The position numbers were made by a program, and so were the translations under genes. Positions 35,441 through 46,203 of a stretch of 64,000 nucleotides of DNA are shown one piece after another. Where the stretch lies: the NCBI RefSeq assembly GCF_037325665.1, contig NC_090255.1, forward strand, positions 23,810,709-23,874,708, written 5' to 3'. Position 1 is the stretch's first letter; every line of letters begins with the position of its first letter. The stretch is from Littorina saxatilis. Taxonomy: Eukaryota > Mollusca > Gastropoda > Littorinimorpha > Littorinidae. Below the pieces are notes generated by a model. That model saw nothing but the letters and a program-made list of their open reading frames with translations, was not told where the DNA came from and did no database searches.

Positions 35441-35558
35441 GTATGTTTTTATACTGTTTGATTGAATAGACTGACGAGCATTCTCTCGCAAATGTGCGCG
35501 CGTGTGTGTTTGTCTGTGCCTCAGACTTATTAATCAAAGATGATGTTGCACATTGCAG

Positions 35559-35618
35559 ATCTATGCGACAGGAGCAAGTGGACAAGACAGCTACATTTGT
35601 CTGAGCGAAGATCCAACG
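35559..35618 (+). CDS. candidate short exon iii
   Basis: 60 bases between TTGCACATTGCAG and GTAAGC. Read in phase 0 it gives IYATGASGQDSYICLSEDPT. Read in phase with exon ii it gives DLCDRSKWTRQLHLSERRSN. Both are open. The phase-0 reading looks more protein-like; the other agrees with its neighbour. The two readings cannot be separated without transcript data. Confidence 0.35.
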
Positions 35619-35719
35619 GTAAGCTCTTTTAGCCGAAGACAGCGAGCCTGGGTGCATGCATGCAAGCTTCTATCATGTTCGTGTGAGTGCTGCAGGGCTA
35701 TTAGACGACTTTTCATTAT

Positions 35720-37980
35720 TCTTGATTTGGAGATCCATGCAGGGTATTAGAAAGTGCAGAATATACACGTTTGAACAAATACGATGTGTGTTTGCTCTGA
35801 AAAAAAGAAAAGACGCAATTGTATTTGTTTAAAGTATCACAAATATTTATTACCTGTATCTGCATGTTTTGATAATGATGAAGGGTAAATTACTTTGACG
35901 TGTGCTTTTTTTTTTAACCACACTGATAACGAATAATAGAAAGACAGACACACTTAATAACATATCCACAAAAATTGTAACAATAAATTATGTAAGCTGA
36001 ACAATGCCTGCAACACATTTCAGGCCTCAGAAGGAAGTAATTATGAGATTCAGACAGAGAGAGAAAGCCTAACACGAAACCAGTTGTGACATTTTTTATT
36101 TCATTATGTAATATTAAAAACACGACAACAACGTATTTCCTGTACTTAGTTTCGTGCAATTATGGATTGCAAAGTATGTCTAATTGAGTGGCATAAAGAG
36201 GCACTGTTGCATGAAAAACCAACTCGGATCTTGACTAGGATCAGGATTTTACATGGACACAACCTAGAATTTAACATCCTGGGGGGAGGGGGGTACTGCG
36301 CCTTTCACATCAAGATGTAAAGATCTATTTTAAATAATACTTATTAGAAGGGAACAAAATCAAACAAACTACAACAATCGTTCTGAGGGGAGAGAATTAC
36401 CTCTTCCGAAGAAATTACCTCCCTTGCTTTTCTTGTCGTGACTTATGTAGAGTAAAGTGAATAGAAAGTGAATCAGTCAGTAACAAAAAAACAAAAAAAC
36501 ATTTCTTACGATCAATGAGGAGTCTTGAAGTATTTGTCAATGTTAATCTTGTATGCATGCATAACAAACAATATATTACGGATTGATAATTAAAGAAAAT
36601 CGTCTCTTCTACAGGGTTGACCCCCCTAAAAAGGACACCCACAACCATGCAAATTACTTCTGCATCTGTTGAACCAATTATTTTATATGTGGTATTCATT
36701 AACTTCAGTTTATGTTCTGCCTTTCCAGTAAGTGGCAATTTTGTAAATTGAATGGTCTGACTTTTGTGTAATTTTAATTTTTTTCTCCAAATTCGGGGGT
36801 CGACTAAACAGAACGAGTTTTGACATTGAGCGGTAGCCATTTTTATCTAATTTAAACCCTTCAGGCTTTTACCTTTTTGATTATTTTGAATGTCTGAGTA
36901 TGTAAAAACATCCCCTTCAACCCCCAGGCTATCGATGACCTGAAGAAAGCATGCAGTTACAGCTAGGTTCAGGGCAATCCTCAGACACGAAAGCGTTGGT
37001 GTCATTGGTGATGCAAAAGTTAGATAATTTAACCTACAAATTTGCCACTTTGTGAACTGCACATGCATAAAATCAAGTTTAAGTATGCTGAATATGAAGT
37101 TATCCAGTCAATTGGTGTAGAAGTTATAGCATTACTGTCAGTTAACAGTATTTAAAATCCTCTAAAGTAAAATCTGACATATTCGAAAGTTTTGCAAAAA
37201 CACCCAGACAATTTTTACGATACTCTCCTAAGCTTCTCCACTTCTCAGCCCTGTCTTGGAAATGAATTCGAATAAGGCAGTTAAAATAACTTAATTTGGA
37301 GCACCCATCAATCAGAATAAGCATTAACTTTTGACACAGGAAATATCTTCTACCGAAAGCTCTCCTGGTTTTATTCTACATTTTTCCTGCATAATGGTAA
37401 CAAATTTAATGATAAATCTAAACAACGAAGTGACTGTGGTAAGATGAACAAAGTTAAAAAAAAAAACAAAGGATTACTGTAAATGGTTTACGAATCGAAA
37501 TCTAAACAAGTTTTAATGATAAGTAAAATGATAAAAAAATAAAATAAAAAAAAGCTAACGTCCTCCCATTTGTCCAAAATTATTCCATGTTTAACATGGG
37601 AACAGAGGGATAATTGGTCTAAAGAATTTTTAAAAAGGAGGGTTAGGGTATCCCTAACCCTCTTTTTACTATCTGTATGCAATGCCCGCTATAGGTGAAA
37701 GACTTTTGTGGAAGCCATGGAAGAATGCATCGCTGTTGTGCTGGTTCAGCTTGAGGTCCTGTCCTAGCGAATATCCTGCACACACAAAAACACGACTTTT
37801 TAAGCCACTTATGTTGCATTCCGTGACATAGCTTTGTTAAAACCGTGTGCCTGATAATAATGACAGATTTTGTTGATATACATTTGTTTTAAGACACCCC
37901 ATATAATATTGTTTGACAATCTCTTTCAACATAGTTTACGAATCACCAATGTGTATACAAACGCAAATAACCCACAGGTC
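35720..37980. other. stretch without clear genes
   Basis: AT-rich. A minus-strand ORF of 141 codons (36415-36840, starting MATAQCQNSFC) and others nearby have no recognisable motif and may belong to an old repeat. A hairpin GGAGGGTTAGGG-TAT-CCCTAACCCTC lies at about 37636-37664. Otherwise no terminal repeats or splice-supported exons were seen. Confidence 0.35.
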
Positions 37981-37995
37981 AATAAATTACTTTCC

Positions 37996-38139
<144 letters not shown>

Positions 38140-39925
38140 TAAAACTAGAAAATGTGTGCTATATAAAACAAGGATAATCACTGTCAAATCTTTGCTTGTA
38201 CCTGCATGGTGTTTACTGCGCTATATATACACAACCTGTTTTATTTCATTTATTTATTTATTTATTTTTTTTTGGGGGGGGGATGTTTTGTGATGAGGGT
38301 TTTTTCAAAGCCTTTACTGCTTTAGTCATTGAATCCACCCGACTTCGATTTATTGTTCAGTGATGGGTAATTGTGTGACCAACTATGTAAGTTAGTGATT
38401 GTTCTGGCTTCATACAATGACATTGCATTAATTTTATAAGTGTATGTGTGTGTGTTTCAGGCAAAAGCTGATATTACAGTCCTAGTTGTATGCAGTACCT
38501 CTGCTTCTTCGTTCAGGAATCAAAGTATACAATCTAAACCGATTATTTTGTTCAATAATGTTCAGCTTACCATCCCGAAGAAGGCAGTAATGTGCCGAGA
38601 TATTGATTATAGATATTAACGTACCTAACCTGGTTACTGGTGTGTTTTCTTTTTATTTCAATAATGTAAATGTGTGACAACTTGCAGGGTACTTGATGTT
38701 CAGAGCAATTTTTCTGGCAAAAGACCTTTTATGGATCAAAGAAAACTTTTGTCATGGTGCACAAGTCAATCAATTTGGTTGATAAATAATTTGTGCTGCA
38801 TTTTCCCTGGTTCCAAAACGTAGTATGTATTACCACATGTCCTTACCTGTCATTGGCATCACATGATTCTCTGCAAGCAGTCTTTTGTGGAAATACGTCA
38901 TTTAACACTTGCACTTATAGTAGGTGGCTGTGGAACGGTAGACATGCAACGAACAACAAAAGACAAAGTGTGGAGTACACTCATTTTTCTTAACATACGC
39001 TAAGTTTCTTAGAGAATGCTCCAAGTGAAAATCAGGGGTTCCTAGGCCTGATCACAATTAAACAGCTTCTTCTCAGAATCAGGAGGGAAAAAACTGTTAT
39101 ATGGCGAGATGTCGTGACAAGAACAGACAGCAGCAGCAGCAACAACAACATTGCTAAATCGTCGCTTTAACAAAATTTCATGTTTAGCATCGCAGACAAA
39201 GCACGGCTACTGATCCGACCAAAGCCACACTTCATGCACGATGGGCACATTGTTATGGCCAGCTTGTTAACGTGCGCATTGTGTATGTTTTACATAGAAT
39301 TGAATGTGTTTGTCGTTGTGTCTGTCATCTATCCTAGTCGTTTGATTTAGAATAAAGCAAACTTATTACAATGACGATTTTCTTCGGTTTTTGATGAAGG
39401 ATTGGCATCAAGACTTTTCCTATTTTCCAACTCTGCCACCATACACTGGCCGTTCAGGTCTGCATGTCGACCACATGGTGTGTGATCAGATTTTTCGGAC
39501 ATGTTCACAATGCTTACATGACCACCAAATGGAAAATCAGTTGGTATTTGTTATGTTTTTGTGTTAGCACAATCTTCATACAAGTAAACAGAAACAGTTT
39601 TGTTGCAAACAGTGCCTTCATAAGAAAAAATGCTTCTAAGTCAAAATACATACCCCCTTTTTCGTATTGCGTAAAATATACCCATACATTCTGGACATCA
39701 TATTTTTATTTTTTTTCACAACAATGAAACCAAACTTTGGCATATGTTTTAGCAATATATTCACAATAAAACCTATGAGTTTGAAGGCTGCATCTTGTTT
39801 TGTTTATTTTTGAGAATTGTTTTGCAAACCCATGCAAATGGCCAGTTTCTGGGGAGAGACTGGGGAGATAATGGCCAGTATAGAAAGAGTTAATAAGTAA
39901 ACTAATGTCAGAAGTAGGTATTTAC

Positions 39926-40004
39926 CTTGTTTGCCTTCGCGTTCTTGATAGCCCGCTGCAGCATTTGTATCACTTCCCTTGACATTCAAAACGCCAATGT
40001 ATTT
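39926..40004 (-). CDS. candidate internal exon, minus strand
   Basis: On the minus strand a strong acceptor (CTTTATTTTCCTTTCAG) precedes 79 bases, and GTAAATAC follows. The frame KYIGVLNVKGSDTNAAAGYQ...GKQ is open and starts in phase 0. The upstream candidate exon at 41554 ends in phase 0, so the two could belong together. Family not recognised. Confidence 0.4.
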
Positions 40005-40166
40005 CTGAAAGGAAAATAAAGATATTGACCGAAACATCACACAAGTGGTATATCATGCTAGGTTTTGTTTACAGTGCCTGTTCTACGACCACATCTGATT
40101 GTAATTTAAATAAAGAAAAACTGTATCCATTTATTACTTCTCTATTTGTGTGTGTTTGTGTGTGTG

Positions 40167-40541
40167 CAGGGGCGGATCACATCATTTTTAAGGGGGAGTT
40201 TCCAAATTTCTTTTAGGGACAATTTGACGACGCGAAGCGTTTAGTTGAAGACGCGAAGCGTTCAACCTCCTTGGGGGGGGGGGGGGGGGGGGGGGTCCGA
40301 CAAATGTTGATAAAAACAAGGAAAATGGATCAATCTGAGCCAAGAAACATCCCCTAATACACCTTCCAAAAAAGTAAATATATTAAGAAGAAAAATTTGA
40401 ATCACAACAAGGACAATTGATCGATCTGGCGCAACCTGAGCAAACTAATTAGCCAACTTCTTTCCAAAATCGTCACTTAGAATACAAAGGCCGGGTCCTA
40501 AGTGGTCCGGAAACCCCGGAACCCCCCTCCGGATCCGCCCA
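40167..40541. mobile_element. CAGGGGCGGATC-ended element
   Basis: Left end CAGGGGCGGATC and right end GGATCCGCCCAG are inverted and lie in a GT microsatellite. Two 'gacgcgaagcg' blocks and a long G run are inside. Related right ends, GTCCGCCCCTG, occur at about 61345-61356, and a related left end lies near 17931. Non-coding. Confidence 0.5.
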
Positions 40542-40686
40542 GTGTGTGTGTGTGTGTGTGTGTGTGTGACCGATGACCTTCTCTAAATTCTAATCGTTGC
40601 GTTTGCATGGTAATAAAGTTTTAATACTGGATATGCCCATGAAAAAATATCATTTCTTGTTCATGTCATTGTGTGTGTGTGGCCAG

Positions 40687-40812
40687 GACCGTGACTTCTG
40701 TTTGCCTCGACGTCTTCAGAAAAGACACAAAATGCCAGCAGGCGTATGTTCTTGGAGCACTCAGTATGCCGTCATCTGCAAACAAATAAATACAAATTAT
40801 TCAATTGTGTAA
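40687..40812 (+). CDS. candidate 3'-terminal exon with poly(A) signal
   Basis: After GTGTGTGTGGCCAG the frame reads DRDFCLPRRLQKRHK, then MPAGVCSWSTQYAVICKQ, and stops at TAA (40810-40812). AATAAA overlaps the stop (40812-40817). The three cysteines and the CxW..QYAVICK ending resemble the end of a small disulfide-bonded extracellular domain, but I cannot name one. The phase-0 start would fit the phase-0 end of 35559-35618 or 22842-22957. The acceptor's pyrimidine tract is replaced by GT repeats, which weakens the call. Confidence 0.3.
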   Translation, partial: DRDFCLPRRLQKRHKMPAGVCSWSTQYAVICKQINTNYSIV

Positions 40813-41553
40813 ATAAAGAACAATCATTTTAATATTACAACAAAAAATTCATATAACTGTAGTCTTCACCAGAGACATCCACTACACTATCTTTAAATAA
40901 CACTGCCGTAAAAAATTGAAATACTATAAAACTTACCCCCACTCAGATCTATTTGGGATTATTCAAGTTTCAACCATGTAACGATGCCGGTTTGGACAGA
41001 TCTGCTAGTTTGCCGCTGAAACTGAAATCAAAAGCGATCTTCAGATCTATTTCTAATCTTGTATTTGTGATTAATATAAAATACTGATCTTCCCAATAGA
41101 AGCTGATGTGTATACACATGACCAGGACAAGGTATTTTGTTACAGGGCATTTACGCAGACGTCGCAGTTCAAAATATCGTTTTAGATCTGATTTTGTACA
41201 GCAGCCTGTGTGATTCAGAATCGTCTGCCCTTTTTCGGTTTAACATTTTATGGACGATTCCTATGAGACTGCTCAATCATAACTGATGACAAATTCAGAA
41301 ACAGATGATGGTTTCAAGTAGGCTACAGTAATGATTCGTTAAAAATGTCAAGCCACTCGTCGATCATTCACACTCAAAGAACCCAAGCCAAATCTGCTCT
41401 GGTTCCGAGCAGCTTTTTCCAACTGTTACGCATCTGCCGCGAAAAGATAGACCACAAACAAGCGGCACTGTACCATGCTTTCGTTTATGTTGCTAAACAG
41501 ATTAAATGTGCATTGTAAATGTGCTTACAGCAAAGAAATGCATCCTTACTTAC

Positions 41554-41607
41554 CACAAAAATACTGGTACCACATTCATCGCACTTGTGTCTTCTTACCA
41601 AAACCTA
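41554..41607 (-). CDS. candidate exon with a cysteine pair, minus strand
   Basis: The minus strand reads VRRHKCDECGTSIFV and then a perfect GTAAGT donor. CDEC is typical of the first half of a zinc finger or ribbon. An in-frame stop lies just upstream, so the exon must start at a nearby AG, for which only weak acceptors exist. Ends in phase 0, compatible with 39926-40004. Confidence 0.28.
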
Positions 41608-42222
41608 TCGATATGTTTGTTTACGATATATTGGTAATTACTAACCGTTAGCTATTTTTCAAAAATCTGAAATGACTTTTAAGAATCAAAGAAAGATTCG
41701 CTAAAACGGTTGACTTCAGAAAATAAGCAATATTTTTCTGAACCATGAAATAAAAATCGAAAACTCCGTTTGATCTTTTATTTTGGTAGATTGATGACAA
41801 CAGCCGGAACTGAAAGTACCAGAACCAAAAATTAAGGGCATTAATCAGGTAAACTAAGAAGATTGTCGTTCCTGGCGCGCACTTCACATGTCCGTCAAAC
41901 AGTGTCCGAGTGAGAGAAATTTTTTTTTTTTTTTTCGCAGTTCGACAGTATATGAGGCCCTTCTTCACATCAAAGTGTAAAGGTTGCTGAACGATGTTTT
42001 TCCTTTTTGCTTGTTTAGTTACACTTTAAGCATGCTTGATCGTGCGGTGAATGAAGCGGAACATGCACCCGGAACTGAGGTGTACCTAGAAAGTTCATCC
42101 GGATCACACGCACTTGTCTAGACTATGGTGCGTAACATAATTCTGGAGACAAAAAGTAGACAGGCGCTCGGACCACAGCGATAAAGATATCTTTATTTAT
42201 CATTTCCTCATATATTAAGTTA

Positions 42223-43100
42223 CTAGATGAATACCCGCTTCGCCGGGTAGCCGGCAAGAAGTACTTAGAGCCGTACGCCGGCTTCGCCGGGTCCGAACAA
42301 TGGACCCGCCAAGCTTAGGTCCCTCCCAGATTCGTGGAATGGGAACAGCACGAAAATGATTCAATGGCCATAATGCCATTCCTGACCATATCGAGTCCCA
42401 ACCTTGTCGACGAATGTAACCGTGTTAATCACCTTTGGAGGCGAACTCCACTCAAACAGGATTGAGCAATTTAGAGCTAATCTCTAACTTCTAAGCCCTT
42501 TTGAACTGTTATGGCTTCTCAAAGGAAGGCCAGTACATACAAATACACAAAAGCCGCCAGACCACATCACAAACAGAACTGAACAATCCACAGGTGTTGC
42601 CCACATAGAGAGACACACACACACACAAACACAGAGAAGCCGTATATATAGAGAGATAGATGACAGTGTATTTTTCGCGTGGCTATAAATTGATTCGACC
42701 TTTGCACTTTTACAGTGAGGATAATTTATGGGTCCAATTTACGTTCTGGACACTGCGGTGACCTTCTAAAAATAGTAACAGAACGCCGGGAATATCCGAA
42801 GATGCCCCCTCATACTATAGTGCACCATACGAAGGAAGGGAGGTAAACGTTGAAAACATGGAGAAGATAAGGAAGAGTTATGGTAGTTGATCCCAACAAA
42901 AACAAAAAAAAATCGGTTTGCGCTGCGCGCTGAGAGCACGTATTGAAATATCTCATCGACCAGATTTTGTGCGGGGTGTATCTGAATATGGACACCAAAT
43001 TTGAAGCAGATCCATCGAGAACTTTGGCCGTGCATGGCGATTACACACATACACACACAGGCACAGACAGACAGACACAAGTCGTATATATATATAGATG
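42223..43100 (+). mobile_element. repeat with 3' ACAC/TATATA tail (CTAGATGAATACCCGC start)
   Basis: Begins CTAGATGAATACCCGCTTCG with a GC-rich hairpin. Near its end it has 'caaatttgaagcagatccatcgagaact', an (ACAC)n/(ACAG)n stretch and 'gtatatatatatagatg'. The 3' block resembles those of the elements at 7107, 21988 and 44253. No coding sequence. Class uncertain; grouped here with Helentron-like elements by that block. Confidence 0.45.
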
Positions 43101-43344
43101 TTCTAAATAATTTTTGGAGAAAGACCAGAGCACAGACGTCCCTAAAGCCACTCGCATAACACTTCCAATGCACACCTCAGACACATCTCACTAACACACG
43201 CTGTTTTCATCTTCTATTCAATATACATTCCAAACACTTCAATGTTGATGTTTCTGTCGCGGAATTCATTTCAGCGACTATTGTTTTGATAGAGCAAAAG
43301 CTCTAACAACAGCAAAATCATAACAATGAATTATATCGTTGTGG

Positions 43345-43392
43345 CTCGGACGTAGCGCAGTCGACAGCGCGCTGAATTTAGAAATCAATAGT
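43345..43392 (+). mobile_element. SINE head, left half of a split copy
   Basis: 'ggacgtagcgcagtcgacagcgcgctgaattt' resembles the tRNA-like head of the SINE at 61666. The SINE is interrupted here by the element 43399-46022 and resumes at 46029 with 'cgtggattcgaatc', which has the B box. Confidence 0.6.
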
Positions 43393-43418
43393 ACTAGTCA
43401 GGGCCTAGCATTGGAAAC

Positions 43419-43853
43419 ACTCTTGAACTTTAGCGTGTTAAATTCATAGCTCAGAATCCAGTGACATTCTTTACTTATTTTTGATACAAGTCCATGTAAG
43501 CAAGTCAAAGAACATTTGTCGTGAAATTAATTGACGGATTGAGCTCCAAACTTAAGCATAATTAATTAACTTGGTTGTTCAATCGACGAAAATGCACCGA
43601 AAATGGCGTACGTTGTCAACCATGGGACATCATATTTACATAAATGAGTTGTCCGATCATACAGATAATTTCTTCTTTGACCCATGTTATGATGTAAACA
43701 AAATGCATTCGTACAATTCATCGGAGTTCATTCCGTAACTTCAAAGGGATCTAAAATGACTTGTTATGATTACAAGTGCAGGTTCTACAAATTTGGAGAC
43801 TTAAATGCCTCTGAATTCTGAGCTATGAATTCAACAGGCTAAAGTTCAAGAGT
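43419..43853. mobile_element. 435-bp MITE with 41-bp inverted ends
   Basis: Left arm 43419-43459 (ACTCTTGAACTTTAGCGTG...) and right arm 43813-43853 are inverted with few mismatches. It begins only six bases inside the left end of the host element 43399-46022. AC flanks both sides. Non-coding. Confidence 0.65.
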
Positions 43854-44252
43854 ACCGATGTTACTGTTCATAGAGCATGCACATGCATTGAAACTGTTAT
43901 AAAATATCACCATTTTTTGGTATGGCATGATGTAGGCCTACAGTAATTGAAAAACACTTAGAGTAAGTGAAACCCGCCCCCCTCCCGAATCCCCTGCACA
44001 AGTGTCAAGTTTCTGTCTCAGCTGAGGCACTGACAGCTGTGCAGACATCTCGATTTGAAGAGCACAAGTCGACACTCTCGGGAGGGGGAGGTTGGGTCTA
44101 TCACAGAACTTTATTTCGATTGTTTTTGAAAAACCCCTATGGTAGAAGATTTTGGACTCCCGTCAGGAATCCAAGCAGCTGGCCAAGGGTCACTTCGGTT
44201 TCTCCGTCTGTGTCAAATAAAGAAACAAGTCGCGTATTAAGGCGAAATAACA

Positions 44253-45061
44253 ACATTTAGTCAAGCTGTCGAACACACATAATTAAACTGAACGCACTGC
44301 ATTTTTTCACCAAGACCGCATATACTCGTAGTTTCGTCAGTCCACCGCTCGTGGCAAAGGCAGTGAAATCGACAAGCCAGAATAGTGCGGTAATGGTCGC
44401 GCTGAACAGGATAACACGCTTTTCTGTATCTCTATTCTTTTTAGCGTACTGAGTTTGTTTTTAATCCAAACATATCATATCTGTATGTTTTTGGAATAAG
44501 ATGAAATTGTTTCTAAATCGATTTTGGACAATTAATTTTTATCAATTTCTATATTTTTAATTTTCAGAGCTTGTTTGTAATCCAAATATAACATATGTAT
44601 ATGTTTTTGGAATCAAAAAATGACGAAGAATAAGATGAAATTGTTTTTGGATCGTTTCAAAAAAAATAAAAAAATTGATGACAAGTTTTCGATATTTAAT
44701 TACCAAATTCAATAATTGTTTTTTAAGCCACCTAGCTGAAATGCAATACCAAAGTCCGCCCTTCGTCGAAAATTGCTTTGCCAAAATTAATCAATTTGAT
44801 TGAAAAATGAGGGTGTGACAGTGCCGCCTCAACTTTTACAAAAAGCCGGATATGACATCATCAAAGACATTTATCGAAAAAATGAAACAAACATCCGGGG
44901 ATATCATTCCCAGGAACTCTCATGTCATATTTCATACAGATCGGTCCAGTAGTTTACTCTGAATCGCTCTACACACACACAAACACGTATACATACACCA
45001 CGACCCTCGTCTCGATTCCCCCCTCTACGTTAAAACATTTAGTCAAAACTTGACTAAATGT
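44253..45061 (+). mobile_element. Helentron-like element (ACATTTAGTCAAG family)
   Basis: The 5' motif ACATTTAGTCAAG (44253-44265) recurs inverted at the very 3' end, within the hairpin ACATTTAGTCAA-AA-CTTGACTAAATGT (about 45035-45061), followed by A. Upstream of the hairpin are 'catatttcatacagatcggtccagtagttt' and an (AC)n stretch. An internal about 120-bp direct repeat (about 44455-44570 and 44572-44665) adds length. End fragments also occur near 11769 and 25352. Non-coding. Confidence 0.6.
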
Positions 45062-45297
45062 AAAAAGAGATATATGCAAGATATAATCATAATTTGAGTT
45101 TGTCTGGTTTTCTTTGTTACCTGACCTTGATATCATATCTACTGGTTTCCATGTTAGCATGGCAAACCATGTTTTTTAATAGATCTATAATTTGTTGAAG
45201 TTTTCACTTATACTTTTTGATGATGGGTGTTTTAATTTGTGTCGACTAATCTTGAATTTTTAATCACCCGCGATACTTTCGTGGAAAAATAATCAAT

Positions 45298-45570
45298 CAG
45301 GGACGGCCAAATCTCAAAATGTTAAATCGCCAGCTGGGCGAGTAACTTCACTAGCCAGACCCAACACGTTGCTGGCCCGGTACATAACACAGTTTGATCT
45401 GCAGTGTTTATATGCTTTAAAAAATTAAAACCCGATATTACAACCAAAATGGTCGAATTTGACAAGAATTTGCATTGGACAGCCAGGCAAGTTGCCAGGC
45501 GGTTTCTACTAGCCTGGCGGATATCTTTTACTCGCCCCTGGCGACCGGGCGGATGATTTGGCCATCCCTC
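45298..45570. mobile_element. hAT-like fold-back MITE
   Basis: Ends CAGGGACGGCCAAATC / GATTTGGCCATCCCTC are inverted. Further inward, 'cgccagctgggcgagtaa' pairs with 'ttttactcgcccctggcg', so most of the element can fold back. Lies within 43399-46022. Confidence 0.55.
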
Positions 45571-46028
45571 GGAATGTGTATTTTGTTTATCCTTCAAAGG
45601 CTTCATACTGTACTTGCGTGTCTACTGTCCAATAGTCGCTTTGTGGAAGCGCTCAGATTGTCACATTTACATACCTTGGCATTCGTAGAGAAATGTCTCG
45701 AATTCCTCGAACAACACTTCCGCATTTCTGCGAAGGTTTGAGCCACGCTCAAGGTCGTCGAAATTTGGCTCGATGATGGTTATAAATAATATCCTGTGCC
45801 GTCAGCACCTTTGCGGGTGTAAAATCCACCAGTTGACAGTTCTGCACAAAGGTTTGAACCACAAAATCAAAATAAGTAACCAAAGAATTATAAATATAAA
45901 TATCACTAAAAATATTGAAAACAACATTTGCTACAGTTACAATGCCAAATTGCTAAAATTGATGGACTAGCACCTCCCGTAAGTACTGGAGATGTTATTT
46001 CGGCGTACAATGCTAGGCCCTGACTAGT

Positions 46029-46199
46029 TCGTCGCTATGGACGTGGATTCGAATCGGAGTCAACTTTGTGCATTAGATCTACGTTCTTCGGTGTTCGAAC
46101 ACCCTTGTGTACACACATGGGCACGATACAGATTCCAAACTAACAGCGAAAATTTCAGGGTTTGGAAAACACGAAGAGACGCATGCAGTATCTGGTGTC
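46029..46199 (+). mobile_element. SINE body, right half of the split copy
   Basis: From the B-box region onward it follows the order seen in the 61666 SINE: 'agtcaactttgtg', 'gtgttcgaacaccc', 'gtgtacacac', then a diverged 'ggaaaacacgaagagacgcatgca'. Its 3' part is interrupted in turn by the TTAA element at 46204. Confidence 0.6.
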
Positions 46200-46203
46200 T
46201 TAA

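Larger units (their letters stand above)
43399..46022. mobile_element. 2.6-kb CAGGGCC-ended element inserted into a SINE
   Basis: Inverted ends CAGGGCCTAGCATTG (43399-43413) and CAATGCTAGGCCCTG (46008-46022) are flanked by the direct repeat ACTAGT (43393-43398, 46023-46028). Closing the gap restores a continuous tRNA-SINE. Inside are a MITE (43419-43853), a Helentron-like element (44253-45061) and a hAT-like MITE (45298-45570). No transposase ORF remains, so it is non-autonomous or gutted. ACTAGT is itself palindromic, which makes the exact junction ambiguous. Confidence 0.7.

Noticed and set aside
36415-36840. 141-codon minus-strand ORF
   Set aside because: Composition drifts to low complexity and no family motif or neighbouring exon supports it; kept only as a note in the gene-free stretch.
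38461-38617. Open frame after GTGTTTCAG as a terminal exon
   Set aside because: Frame is open for about 50 codons, but codon use is not convincing and no partner exon or poly(A) signal was identified.
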